This document shows positions 28,244 to 36,887 of a DNA stretch of 64,000 nucleotides, one piece after another. Under the pieces are notes generated by a model. It ran no database searches. It had not been told where the DNA came from and saw nothing but the letters and a program-made list of their open reading frames with translations. The DNA comes from Mesorhizobium huakuii. Its GTDB lineage: Bacteria > Pseudomonadota > Alphaproteobacteria > Rhizobiales > Rhizobiaceae. The translations under genes were made by a program, and so were the position numbers. Where the stretch lies: contig NZ_BSNY01000008.1 of assembly GCF_030160235.1 (NCBI RefSeq), positions 1 to 64,000 of the forward strand. Reading direction: 5' to 3'. The stretch's first letter is position 1, and the number at the start of each line of letters is the position of its first letter.

Positions 28244-29386
28244 CTACCGTGCCAGCACGACGCCGGCATCGGGCCGGAAGGATACCCAGGCGCGGTCGTT
28301 CCAGGTCAGCGGATCCTCGGTCACGCGCGCCGCGTTCAAGGCGCTTGCCCGCACGATCTGCCCATCGTCGAGCCTGATGTGATAGACGGTCATGTCGCCG
28401 AGATAGGCAACGTCGTAGACCTCGCCTTCCAGCGCGTTGACGGCATCGGCCGGCTTCTTCGACGAGACCTTGATCTTCTCCGGCCTGATAGCGAAGACGA
28501 TGTCGGCATTGGGCGCGGCCGCGGCACCGCCATTCTCGACGACGATCTGGGCCCCGCTCGCTCCGGTTATGCGGGTGGTGTTGGCCGACCGCTCGGCGAC
28601 CTTGCCCTCGAACATGTTCACATTGCCGACGAAATGGGCGACGAACCGCGAGGCCGGGGCTTCGTAGACTTCCGCGGGCGTCGCCACCTGCATGACCTCG
28701 CCCTTGTCCATGATGGCGATGCGATCGGCCATGGTCATCGCTTCTTCCTGGTCGTGGGTGACGACGACGAAGGTGAGACCAAGCTCCTGCTGCAAATCCA
28801 TCAGTTCGAACTGGGTTTCCTCGCGCAGCTTCTTGTCGAGCGCGCCCAGCGGCTCGTCGAGCAGCAGCACTTTCGGCCGCTTGGCGACCGAGCGGGCGAG
28901 CGCGACGCGCTGGCGCTGGCCGCCGGAGAGCTGGTGCGGCTTGCGCTTGGCGAACTGCTCGAGCTTGACCAGCTTCAGCATCTCGGCGACGCGCTTTTCG
29001 ATATCGGGCTTGGGCATGCCTTCCTGCTTGAGCCCGAAGGCGATGTTGTTCTCCACCGTCATATGCGGGAACAGCGCATAGGACTGGAACATCATGTTGA
29101 CCGGCCGGCGATAGGGCGGAATGCCGCGCAGATCCTGGCCGTCGAGCAGGATGCGGCCTGATGTCGGTTCCTCGAAACCGGCCAGCATCCGCAGCAGCGT
29201 CGACTTTCCGCAACCCGAGGCGCCGAGCAAGGCGAAGAACTCGCGCTCGAAAATGGTCAGCGACAGATTGTTGACGGCGGTGAAGTCACCGAACTTCTTG
29301 GTGACGTTGTCGAACTGGATGTATGGCTTGGCGTTCGGGTCGTTCCATGGCGCGAAGTCCCTGCGGATGCTGCCAAGCGATTTCAT
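28244..29386 (-). CDS. potG: Polyamine ABC transporter ATPase PotG
   Basis: A 380-residue ATPase. Walker A is GASGCGKSTLLRML (about residue 54), the Q-loop lies in MMFQSYALFPHMTVENN, the signature is LSGGQRQRVALARS, Walker B is KVLLLDEPLGALD and the switch histidine is in VVTHDQEEAM. A C-terminal TOBE domain (residues 290-380) is typical of polyamine transporters. It drives import through PotH-PotI. It starts 81 bp after potF, with an intrinsic terminator in the gap, so less of it than of PotF is probably made. Confidence 0.92.
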   Translation of the reverse strand: MKSLGSIRRDFAPWNDPNAKPYIQFDNVTKKFGDFTAVNNLSLTIFEREFFALLGASGCGKSTLLRMLAGFEEPTSGRILLDGQDLRGIPPYRRPVNMMFQSYALFPHMTVENNIAFGLKQEGMPKPDIEKRVAEMLKLVKLEQFAKRKPHQLSGGQRQRVALARSVAKRPKVLLLDEPLGALDKKLREETQFELMDLQQELGLTFVVVTHDQEEAMTMADRIAIMDKGEVMQVATPAEVYEAPASRFVAHFVGNVNMFEGKVAERSANTTRITGASGAQIVVENGGAAAAPNADIVFAIRPEKIKVSSKKPADAVNALEGEVYDVAYLGDMTVYHIRLDDGQIVRASALNAARVTEDPLTWNDRAWVSFRPDAGVVLAR

Positions 29387-29419
29387 ATCCCCACTCCGTG
29401 CTGTTTCTTGCTTCGTGCC

Positions 29420-29458
29420 CCAAAAAACGCGACCCCGGCGGCTGTCCGCCGAGGTCGC
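29420..29458 (-). terminator. Intercistronic terminator between potF and potG
   Basis: On the minus strand gcgacc-ccgg-type arms (29429-29458) form a long GC-rich stem with a short loop, followed by GTTTTTTG. It lies between potF and potG in one operon, so it should end part of the transcripts after the binding-protein gene. Confidence 0.75.
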
Positions 29459-29467
29459 TTCAGATGC

Positions 29468-30565
29468 TTATTGGCCAGTGACGATCTTGGTCCAGGTACG
29501 CGTGATGACGCGCTGGGTCTTGGGATCGTACGGGGAGACCGTGTAGAGCTTCTGCAAGGTCGCGTCGTCGGGATAGACGGCCGGGTCGCCCAGCAGTGCC
29601 TTGTCGACGAACTGCTGCGAGGCCTTGTTGCCGTTGGCGTAGAGCACGGCATTCGACGATTTGGCGATCACTTCCGGCGTCATCATGTAGTTGAGGAATT
29701 CATGCGCTTCGGCGACATGCGGCGCATCGGCGGGGATCGCCATCTGGTCGAACCACATCTGAGCGCCTTCCTTCGGCACGGAATAGCCGATCTCCACCCC
29801 CTGCTTGGCGTCGTTGGCGCGGTTGCGCGCCTGGAAGACGTCACCCGACCAGCCGACCGCCAGGCAGATGTCGCCATTGGCGAGCGCATTGATGTACTCG
29901 GACGAGTGGAACTTCCGGATGAAGGGGCGGACCTTCATCAGGGCTTCCTGGGCCTTGGCGATGTCGTCGGGCGAGGTGCTGTTCGGGTCGAGGCCGACAT
30001 ATTTCAGCGCCGCCGGAATGATGTCGGCCGGCGAATCCAGCACATAGACGCCGCAATCCTTCAGCTTGGCTAGGCTTTCGGGGTTGAAGAACACATCCCA
30101 GCTGTCGATCTTGTCGGTGCCGAGCGCCGCCTTCACCTTCTTAACGTTGTAGCCGATGCCGACCGTGCCCCACATATAGTTGATCGAATATTCATTGCCC
30201 GGATCGTATTTGGCGGTTCGTTGCGAAACCGTGTCCCACATGTTGGAGAGGTTCGGCAGTTTCGACTTGTCGAGCTTCTGGAACACGCCGGCCTGGATCT
30301 GGCGGGCAAGGAAATTGCCGCTCGGCACGACGACATCGTAGCCGCTGCCGCCGGCGAGCAGCTTGGTTTCCAGGATTTCGTTGGAATCGAACGTGTCGTA
30401 GACGACCTTGATGCCGGTCTTCTTGGTGAAGTCGTCGACGATCGTCGGGTCGATATAATCGGACCAGTTGAAGACATTGACGACGCGGTCCTCGGCATGC
30501 CCGGCGGGCGTGAACAATGTCAGAAATACCGAGGTCGCCGAAAGCCAGAGCGCTTTGCGGATCAT
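29468..30565 (-). CDS. potF: Polyamine-binding periplasmic protein PotF
   Basis: A 365-residue periplasmic receptor with a cleavable signal peptide (MIRKALWLSATSVFLTLF, cleavage near AGHA-ED). The mature opening VVNVFNWSDYIDP is shared by PotD/PotF proteins. Ligand-region features include YDVVVPSGNFLARQIQAGVFQKLDKSKLPN and YMWGTVGIGYN. It delivers putrescine or related polyamines to PotGHI. Which polyamine is preferred cannot be read from sequence; the nearby gamma-glutamylputrescine genes favour putrescine. The start follows AAAGGAGAATAGC. The 326 bp upstream, up to the DMT transporter's end, hold its promoter and no gene. Confidence 0.92.
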   Translation of the reverse strand: MIRKALWLSATSVFLTLFTPAGHAEDRVVNVFNWSDYIDPTIVDDFTKKTGIKVVYDTFDSNEILETKLLAGGSGYDVVVPSGNFLARQIQAGVFQKLDKSKLPNLSNMWDTVSQRTAKYDPGNEYSINYMWGTVGIGYNVKKVKAALGTDKIDSWDVFFNPESLAKLKDCGVYVLDSPADIIPAALKYVGLDPNSTSPDDIAKAQEALMKVRPFIRKFHSSEYINALANGDICLAVGWSGDVFQARNRANDAKQGVEIGYSVPKEGAQMWFDQMAIPADAPHVAEAHEFLNYMMTPEVIAKSSNAVLYANGNKASQQFVDKALLGDPAVYPDDATLQKLYTVSPYDPKTQRVITRTWTKIVTGQ

Positions 30566-30891
30566 GCTATTCTCCTTTGGTGAGTGTTCCGTCGCCGGCT
30601 CGTCGCGACATGCGCGCGGCCGGGCATTTGTTTCAGACTATTGAGCTTTCCAGGGGACAACAAGCGCCGATTGGCGCGCAGGGCGCTGCCGCGCAATCGT
30701 CCGGGACTGGAAGGAATCGCGGCGCCGTCAGAAGCTTTCGCCGCCGCGCGGACAAAAATACAGAAATATGGTCCGGTCTCGATCTGACCGGCGGGGAGAC
30801 TTGGCAAGATACGCCTGTCTTGTTGTTGCCGTGGCTCCAGCCTGCCCGGGCGGCAGCAACATTGTCAATGGCAAAGCTTCAGCGGCCCGCA

Positions 30892-31842
30892 TCAATTCGG
30901 CGACGGCACCCCGGTGACCCCTGCCCGCCGCGGCCGTGCCTGGCGCTTGAACTCGAGCCCGATATGGACGAGCAGCGCCGTGACCACCACCGCGCCGCCG
31001 ATGATGGTGCGCCCGGACGGCACCTCGGAATGGACGAGCCAGACCCATATCGGCCCAAGGATCGGCTCGAAGGTGCCGAGCAGTGCCGCGATGGCTGCCG
31101 GGATCAGCCGCGCGCCGGTGGCGAAGAAGGCAAGACCAATGCCGAGATTGACCACGCCGAAGGCGAAGAGAAAGCCCATGTCGGCAGCCGACACCGTGAA
31201 GGTCGACGCCTGCGAGGCGGCAAAGCCCGCGGCAAGGAGCGTGCCGAGACAGGTCGCCGGCGTCATCCGCACCCTGGCGAACCGCCTTGTGATGACGGTG
31301 GCGATCGAGAACATGAAGGCGATCAGCAGCGCCAGCCCGTCGCCTATGGGCGAGACGGCGCCATCGAGCGATTCCGATACCATGATGGCAACGCCGGCAA
31401 TGACGGCGGCGATCGCCACCCAAGTCACGGCACCAACCCGTTCGCGAAACAAGGCCCAGGCCAACAGCGCCGCCAGAAGCGGCACGCCAGCCTGCATCAA
31501 GAGGATGTTGGCGACGGTGGTGTAGGCAAGCGCCACGACGAAGGAGGTCGACGCGATGGCGAAACAGAACCCCACGGCAAGGCCAGGCAAGCCCATGTCG
31601 CGAAACGATCTCAGCATGCCGCGCCAGCCGTCACGCCAAGTCATGAACAAGACCAGGAAAGCGGCGGCCCAGACGGAGCGCCAGAAAATAACGGTCCAGC
31701 TGTCGCCGACGGTGATGAAGCGAGCGATGGTGCCGCCGAAGCTCCACATCAGCGCCGACAGGAAGACCAGAAGCATGCCGATGCGTTCCTCGCGCGGCGA
31801 GGCTGTCGAAGTAGGAAGGCCTGGTGATGCTGCGTCTGTCAT
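30892..31842 (-). CDS. EamA/DMT-family transporter
   Basis: A 316-residue inner-membrane protein with ten predicted helices in two EamA repeats: the first opens ERIGMLLVFLSALMWSFGGTIARF, the second begins near GDGLALLIAFMFSIATVITRR. DMT proteins export or import small metabolites such as amino acids or purines; substrates are not predictable from sequence. The ATG at 31842 is preferred over a TTG 17 codons upstream. It stands alone between the pot operon and the ScfR-like regulator. Its C-terminal tail is short and basic. Confidence 0.85.
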   Translation of the reverse strand: MTDAASPGLPTSTASPREERIGMLLVFLSALMWSFGGTIARFITVGDSWTVIFWRSVWAAAFLVLFMTWRDGWRGMLRSFRDMGLPGLAVGFCFAIASTSFVVALAYTTVANILLMQAGVPLLAALLAWALFRERVGAVTWVAIAAVIAGVAIMVSESLDGAVSPIGDGLALLIAFMFSIATVITRRFARVRMTPATCLGTLLAAGFAASQASTFTVSAADMGFLFAFGVVNLGIGLAFFATGARLIPAAIAALLGTFEPILGPIWVWLVHSEVPSGRTIIGGAVVVTALLVHIGLEFKRQARPRRAGVTGVPSPN

Positions 31843-31978
31843 GGGCGCGACTGTCGAGCTTTTGTGGACGGGACGATGCGCAAGGGACGACAAAAAACTG
31901 CTCTGTTCGCGTAACGCAAAGACTTAAAGAGTGGGTGATCCAGACACCGGCGACGATTGTGGCACCTTTGCTGCCGCG

Positions 31979-33427
31979 TTACTGGAAGTCGAAAGCGCTC
32001 AGGCCCGTCACCATCTCGTCGAGGCCAAGCGGACGCGTCACCGGCGGTTCGGCGCGCGCCAGGCAGCCGACGCGCTCGCAAAGCCGGCAGGCGGGTCCGA
32101 CCGGCGTCGCCGTCAGAGCGCTCAGTCCAGCCTTACCGCCGGCTGCGGCGCCGGGCAGTGCCGCGCCATAGACGATGTCGTCGCGGAAGCCGATATCGCA
32201 ACCGAGCAGCAGCGCGGTGCGGCGCGGACGCTCCGCGAACGCGCCCTGCGGCCCTTCCAGCGTGCGGGCGACGCATAGGAACTCGGCGCCGTCAGGCATT
32301 TCCACCGCTTCGACGAAGACCTGGCCCGGCTGAGAGAAAGCAGCATGGACGGGCAGCTTGGGACAGCCGCCGCCGAAGCGGCTGTGCGGAAAGCCCTGGC
32401 TGCCGGCCCTGCGAAAGCGATTGCCCGCATTGTCGACCTCCAGCATGAAGAACGGCACGCCCTGCGCGCCTTGCCTCTGTAGCATGGTCAACCGGTTCGC
32501 CGCCTGCTCGAAGGAGACGCCGAAGCGCGAGCGTAGCACGTCGATGTCGTAGCGGGCGCGCACGGCGGCGGCATGAAAGGCCTGGTAGGGCATCATCAGC
32601 GCATGCGCGGCATAGCGGCCGAGCTCGAAGCGGGCAAGGCGGCGGGCCTCGTCCGTGGTCAGCTTGAGCGCCTGGATCTCGCCGGCGACCGCGACCGTCA
32701 TGCGGATCAGGCAGGCCTCCATCGCCACCTCGCGCAGCTGGTCGAACGGCGACAGCCTCTCGGACAGGAACAGGCGCTGCGAATGGCGGTCATAGCGGCG
32801 GCGCCAGTTCGGCATGGTGGCGACCGGCAGCACCTTGACCACGATGCCGTATTCGCGCTTCAGCCACGCCTTCAGCGCACCGAACAAATCGTCGCCGGGA
32901 TCGAGCACCGCGGTGAACGCCTCTGCCTCTTCCTCAAGTGTCGAAAAATGGTTCGGCCGCCGCTCAAAGGTCTCGTGCACCTCGTCGATCGGCAGGCGGG
33001 CGCCGGACAGTGCGGTGGCGCGGCCCTCGCGCGCCAGGAGCTCGTTGAGGTCCGACAGTCGCTCGGCCTGCTCGCGGTAGGCGCGAAACAGTTTTATCAC
33101 TGCCGCGGACGCATTGGGCGCCGCCTCGGCAAGTTCGATCAGTTCCTGGTCTCCCGGCAATTCGCCAACCAGCAGCGGGTCGGTGAACACTTCCTTCAAG
33201 GCCGCGACCGACCCCCTTGCCTCGCCCTGCAGCTCATGCGGGTCGACCTTGTAGACGGAGGCCAGCTTGAGGATCAGCTGCACCGTCAGCGGCCGCTGGT
33301 TGCGCTCGATCAGGTTGAGGTAGGATGGGGAAATGCCGAGCCCCTCGGCCATCGCCGTCTGGGTCAGGCCCTTGGCGTTGCGGATGCGGCGGATGCGCGG
33401 CCCGGCGAAAATCTTCTGCTCAGCCAT
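31979..33427 (-). CDS. ScfR/RamB-like short-chain acyl-CoA regulator
   Basis: A 482-residue transcription factor. Residues 8-65 are an XRE helix-turn-helix (RRIRNAKGLTQTAMAEGLGISPSYLNLIERNQRP). An IrrE/ImmA-like peptidase-fold domain follows (about 150-330, including LREVAMEACLIRMTV). A C-terminal short-chain acyl-CoA regulator domain ends the protein (from about 335), with CPKLPVHAAFSQPGQ and a cysteine cluster in CRLCERVGCLARAEPP. Such regulators control acetate, propionate and glyoxylate-cycle genes. Divergent placement next to isocitrate lyase supports control of aceA and of itself. Repeated TTTACA sites lie in the shared promoter region. Confidence 0.85.
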   Translation of the reverse strand: MAEQKIFAGPRIRRIRNAKGLTQTAMAEGLGISPSYLNLIERNQRPLTVQLILKLASVYKVDPHELQGEARGSVAALKEVFTDPLLVGELPGDQELIELAEAAPNASAAVIKLFRAYREQAERLSDLNELLAREGRATALSGARLPIDEVHETFERRPNHFSTLEEEAEAFTAVLDPGDDLFGALKAWLKREYGIVVKVLPVATMPNWRRRYDRHSQRLFLSERLSPFDQLREVAMEACLIRMTVAVAGEIQALKLTTDEARRLARFELGRYAAHALMMPYQAFHAAAVRARYDIDVLRSRFGVSFEQAANRLTMLQRQGAQGVPFFMLEVDNAGNRFRRAGSQGFPHSRFGGGCPKLPVHAAFSQPGQVFVEAVEMPDGAEFLCVARTLEGPQGAFAERPRRTALLLGCDIGFRDDIVYGAALPGAAAGGKAGLSALTATPVGPACRLCERVGCLARAEPPVTRPLGLDEMVTGLSAFDFQ

Positions 33428-33446
33428 CGACTGCTCTTGACAGGAA

Positions 33447-33596
33447 TTTACACGACATTCGCAGCAATCTCGCTGCCGGCGATTTTTACAACTATGACAG
33501 ATTTACATCAGCTCTTTGTCAAACGCAACACAGGTTTTCCCTTATCCTTGGCCGTATAGCGCGATTTCGCTGGCCGATTTCGCGCCGCAATGTAAA
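33447..33596. promoter_or_regulatory. Repeated TTTACA half-sites between scfR-like gene and aceA
   Basis: TTTACA occurs at 33447-33452, 33485-33490 and 33502-33507, and inverted as TGTAAA at 33591-33596, all in the 238-bp divergent promoter region. A short palindrome TTTGtCAAA lies at 33515-33523. Such repetition suggests an operator for the divergent regulator. The TTTG/CAAA element recalls RamB-type sites, but that is a guess. Confidence 0.45.
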
Positions 33597-33665
33597 TTCA
33601 GTCACATCCCGATGCACCAGAAGAGTGGCGCACGGACAAAGCCAAGCAATCCTTCGGAGTGACTC

Positions 33666-34955
33666 ATGACTGATTTTTACAATCTCGTTCCCTCGGCGCC
33701 GGAAGGTCGCTTCGACGGCATCGAACGTCCCTATTCGCCGGAGGATGTGAAGCGGCTGCGCGGCTCGGTCCAGATCCGCCAGAGTCTCGCCGAAATGGGC
33801 GCCAACCGGCTGTGGAAGCTCATCCACGAGGAGGATTTCGTCAACGCGCTCGGCGCCATGTCCGGCAACCAGGCGATGCAGCAGGTGCGCGCCGGACTGA
33901 AGGCGATCTATTTGTCGGGCTGGCAGGTCGCCGCCGATGCCAACACCGCCTCGGCGATGTATCCCGACCAGTCGCTCTATCCGGCCAATGCCGCTCCGGA
34001 GCTGGTCAAGCGCATCAACCGGACGCTGCAGCGCGCCGATCAGATCGAGACCTCCGAGGGCAATGGGCTTTCGGTCGAGACCTGGTTCGCGCCTATCGTC
34101 GCCGACGCGGAAGCCGGCTTCGGCGGGCCGCTCAACGCCTTCGAGATCATGAAGGCATTCATCGAGGCGGGCGCCGCCGGCGTTCACTACGAGGACCAGC
34201 TGGCGTCGGAAAAGAAGTGCGGCCATCTCGGCGGCAAGGTGCTGATCCCGACCGCCGCACATATCCGCAACCTCAACGCCGCGCGCCTGGCCGCGGATGT
34301 GATGGGCACGCCGACCCTGGTCGTGGCACGCACCGATGCTGAAGCCGCGAAGCTTCTGACGTCCGACATCGACGAGCGCGACCAGCCCTTCGTCGACTAC
34401 GATGCCGGGCGCACGGTGGAAGGCTTCTACCAAGTCAGGAACGGCATCGAGCCCTGCATCGCGCGGGCGGTCGCCTATGCCCCTCACGCGGACCTGATCT
34501 GGTGCGAGACCTCGAAGCCGGACCTGGCACAGGCCAAGAAATTCGCCGAGGGCGTGCGCAAGCATCATCCGGGCAAGCTGCTCGCCTACAATTGCTCGCC
34601 CTCGTTCAACTGGAAGAAGAACCTCGACGACGCGACGATCGCCAAATTCCAGAGGGAACTCGGCGCCATGGGCTACAAGTTCCAGTTCATCACGCTCGCC
34701 GGCTTCCACCAGCTCAACTACGGCATGTTCGAACTGGCGCGCGGCTACAAGGAACGGCAGATGGCGGCCTATTCCGAGTTGCAGGAGGCCGAATTCGCGG
34801 CGGAAGCCAATGGCTACACCGCGACCAAGCACCAGCGCGAGGTCGGAACCGGCTATTTCGACGCCGTGTCGATGGCGATCACCGGCGGCAAGTCGTCGAC
34901 CACCGCCATGCATGAATCGACCGAGCACGCACAGTTCAGGCCGGCCGCCGAATAG
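33666..34955 (+). CDS. aceA: Isocitrate lyase
   Basis: A 429-residue enzyme that splits isocitrate into succinate and glyoxylate, the first step of the glyoxylate shunt used for growth on acetate or fatty acids. The catalytic loop [14 protein letters not shown] carries the active-site cysteine. Other signatures are [52 protein letters not shown] and [15 protein letters not shown]. Length is normal for the bacterial short form. The start follows GGAGTGACTC. It is divergent from the ScfR-like regulator and followed by a small conserved gene and a strong terminator, forming a two-gene unit. Confidence 0.95.
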   Translation: MTDFYNLVPSAPEGRFDGIERPYSPEDVKRLRGSVQIRQSLAEMGANRLWKLIHEEDFVNALGAMSGNQAMQQVRAGLKAIYLSGWQVAADANTASAMYPDQSLYPANAAPELVKRINRTLQRADQIETSEGNGLSVETWFAPIVADAEAGFGGPLNAFEIMKAFIEAGAAGVHYEDQLASEKKCGHLGGKVLIPTAAHIRNLNAARLAADVMGTPTLVVARTDAEAAKLLTSDIDERDQPFVDYDAGRTVEGFYQVRNGIEPCIARAVAYAPHADLIWCETSKPDLAQAKKFAEGVRKHHPGKLLAYNCSPSFNWKKNLDDATIAKFQRELGAMGYKFQFITLAGFHQLNYGMFELARGYKERQMAAYSELQEAEFAAEANGYTATKHQREVGTGYFDAVSMAITGGKSSTTAMHESTEHAQFRPAAE

Positions 34956-35012
34956 CGGATCAGAAAACACCGAGGAAACGCCCAACAGGGCTTCAGACAC
35001 AGGAGAAGACCA

Positions 35013-35255
35013 ATGGCATCGATAAGCCGCGTCAAGGAGCGGGCAGAAGAACAATCGACCACGATGAGCGTCGACCAGCAGGCGACGATCCGCATGCTGG
35101 CCAACGATCTGCACAGGCTCAACCAGTCGGTGATGAAGGCGGTCGAGGCCGGCGTCTCGGTGGAGCTGGTGCGCTCGGCGAGGCACCATGGCGGCGACGG
35201 CAATTGGGGCGACCTGCTGATCCCGGTGATCGTCACGCAGCAGAGCCATGGCTGA
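35013..35255 (+). CDS. Small conserved protein downstream of aceA
   Basis: An 80-residue protein with a long helix (QQATIRMLANDLHRLNQSVMKAVEAGVSVELVR), then SARHHGGDGNWGDLLIPVIV. I recall similar small proteins paired with isocitrate lyase in rhizobia, without an assigned role. It lies 57 bp after aceA with GGAGAAGACC before its ATG and ends just before the terminator, so it should be cotranscribed with aceA. Confidence 0.65.
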   Translation: MASISRVKERAEEQSTTMSVDQQATIRMLANDLHRLNQSVMKAVEAGVSVELVRSARHHGGDGNWGDLLIPVIVTQQSHG

Positions 35256-35278
35256 CCGGAAATCGTTGCAACCGACCC

Positions 35279-35313
35279 TTCACCTGCGCAGCGTATGCGC
35301 AGGTGAATTTTAT
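35279..35313 (+). terminator. Intrinsic terminator of the aceA unit
   Basis: ttcacctgcgca (35279-35290) and tgcgcaggtgaa (35296-35307) form a perfect 12-bp stem with a 5-base loop, followed by a T-rich tract. Confidence 0.9.
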
Positions 35314-35497
35314 TTTTACGCAACCAATCCGTGGACAGGGCAGTACAGTACTGTTGCTTGACTCCACTGTCGCAGGAGACGTTTTCGGAAGCTTTTTATT
35401 TCAACTTGACATGGGGGGGCGATCTCACGCCAATTGTCGGCCAGATTCAACTCTGCATTGAAATAGGGGCGAACTTCTTGGCCGACTTGGGTGCCCA

Positions 35498-35941
35498 GTG
35501 AGTAACGAGGGCGAGACCGCAAAACATCCGAATCTGGTGACCCAGGTTTCAAGCACCGAGACGATACGCAGTCCCTCGCAAGTGCTTGTTGTGGGGAAAT
35601 CGCCGATCAATCGTGTGGTGGTGTCGAAGATCGTCGAGCGATCCGGGCTCAAGCCAATCTCGGAATCGCCCGACATGGCGGCGAAGACCCTGCGAACGCT
35701 GGTGCCAGGCGTGATCGTGCTGGATGGCGGCGCGGACAACAAGGACTGCGATACCCTGATGTCCGGCATCGAAACGTTGCGACGGGCTTCGGGAAAATCG
35801 TTTCCTCCCGTGATCCTGCTTTCGACCAAGACCGGTACGCCGGAGAGCCTGGGGCTGTCGAACGTGATCGACGTCGTCGTCGCCAAGCCGATCACGCCCG
35901 AGCGGCTGCAACCGGTGATCGATCGCCTGATAAGCCGCTGA
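35498..35941 (+). CDS. Single-domain response-regulator receiver with degenerate acid pocket
   Basis: A 147-residue protein. After a polar head of about 25 residues comes a receiver fold: QVLVVGKSPINRVVVSKIVER (strand 1 and helix 1), a possible phospho-acceptor Asp in GVIVLDGGADN, the Thr/Ser position in VILLSTK and the conserved Lys in VVAKPITPERL. The two acidic residues normally found after strand 1 are replaced (VVGKS), so metal binding and phosphorylation may be impaired. There is no output domain. It stands alone between aceA and the HAD gene. A palindrome cagtac-a-gtactg at 35341-35353 lies upstream. Confidence 0.7.
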   Translation: MSNEGETAKHPNLVTQVSSTETIRSPSQVLVVGKSPINRVVVSKIVERSGLKPISESPDMAAKTLRTLVPGVIVLDGGADNKDCDTLMSGIETLRRASGKSFPPVILLSTKTGTPESLGLSNVIDVVVAKPITPERLQPVIDRLISR

Positions 35942-36029
35942 AGCGCGTCACCTGACGCGCTTCGGGTCCTTGTTCCATGCATGTCGTTCGCCCAAGACCG
36001 AGGTCAGTTTTGGGCGACGTGCAAAGCGA

Positions 36030-36746
36030 TCAACTCCCTTCGATGATGGTTTGGACCAGTTCGGGCAATTGCCCGAGGTCGGATATCTGGCGGAATCGCG
36101 GCTCGGCGAGCGGCGCCTCGACATGTTCGAGCACCCAGGTCAGTTCGTGCGGCACATGGACACCCCAGCCGCCGGCCTCGATGGCCGGCACAACGTCCGA
36201 TTTCAGCGAATTGCCGACCATCATGCTCTTTGCCGCGCCGTCGCCGTGACGGCGGAAGAGGCGCGCATAGGTCGCTGCATTCTTGTCGCTGACGATCTCG
36301 ACCGCGTCGAACAGGTCGCCGAGGCCTGATCCGGCCAGCTTGCGCTCCTGGTCGAAAAGGTCGCCCTTGGTGATCAGCACGAGGCGGTATGCGCCGGCGA
36401 GCTTCTCCACCGTCTCGCGCACATGCGGCAAGACCTCGATCGGGTGGCTCAGCATCTCGCGGCCGGCCTCCAGTATCTCGGCTATGACCGAAGCCGGTAC
36501 GCGCCCGTCAGTGACCTCGATCGCCGTTTCGATCATCGACAGCGTAAACCCCTTGATGCCGAAGCCGTAGACGGCAAGATTGCGCCGCTCGGCCTCGAGC
36601 AATCGCGCCGAAATCTGTTTCTCCTCGCCATGGTCGGCAAGCATGGCGGCGAAACGCTTCTCCGTCATGCGGAAGAACTGTTCGTTCTGCCAAAGCGTGT
36701 CATCGGCGTCGAAGCCAATGGTCGTCAGTTCGTTGTGGTTTCGCAT
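36030..36746 (-). CDS. HAD-superfamily hydrolase
   Basis: A 238-residue phosphatase-like protein with motif I GFDADDTLWQNE (nucleophile Asp and acid/base Asp), motif II threonine in LVLITKGD, motif III lysine in EIVSDKN and motif IV in VGNSLKSDVVPAIEAGGWGV. The cap is helical. Members dephosphorylate small metabolites; the substrate is not predictable. It is divergent from the glutamine-synthetase-like gene with about 140 bp between them. Confidence 0.85.
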   Translation of the reverse strand: MRNHNELTTIGFDADDTLWQNEQFFRMTEKRFAAMLADHGEEKQISARLLEAERRNLAVYGFGIKGFTLSMIETAIEVTDGRVPASVIAEILEAGREMLSHPIEVLPHVRETVEKLAGAYRLVLITKGDLFDQERKLAGSGLGDLFDAVEIVSDKNAATYARLFRRHGDGAAKSMMVGNSLKSDVVPAIEAGGWGVHVPHELTWVLEHVEAPLAEPRFRQISDLGQLPELVQTIIEGS

Positions 36747-36887
36747 CGATGCCTTCCGGATTGGGAGCCGCCGAACCTAAGCCGACCAGCGTGATTTTCA
36801 ACCGGAACGAGGAATGCCGGCAGCGCCTCCCTTCCCTTCCACAGTGGGGCACGGCTATACTCGGCAATCCGCAACCCAATCTGGTGA

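Noticed and set aside
26451-29213. 920-codon open frame across potI, potH and potG
   Set aside because: Only the last 272 codons are PotI; the rest is out-of-frame reading of potH and potG, whose own frames carry the expected motifs and starts.
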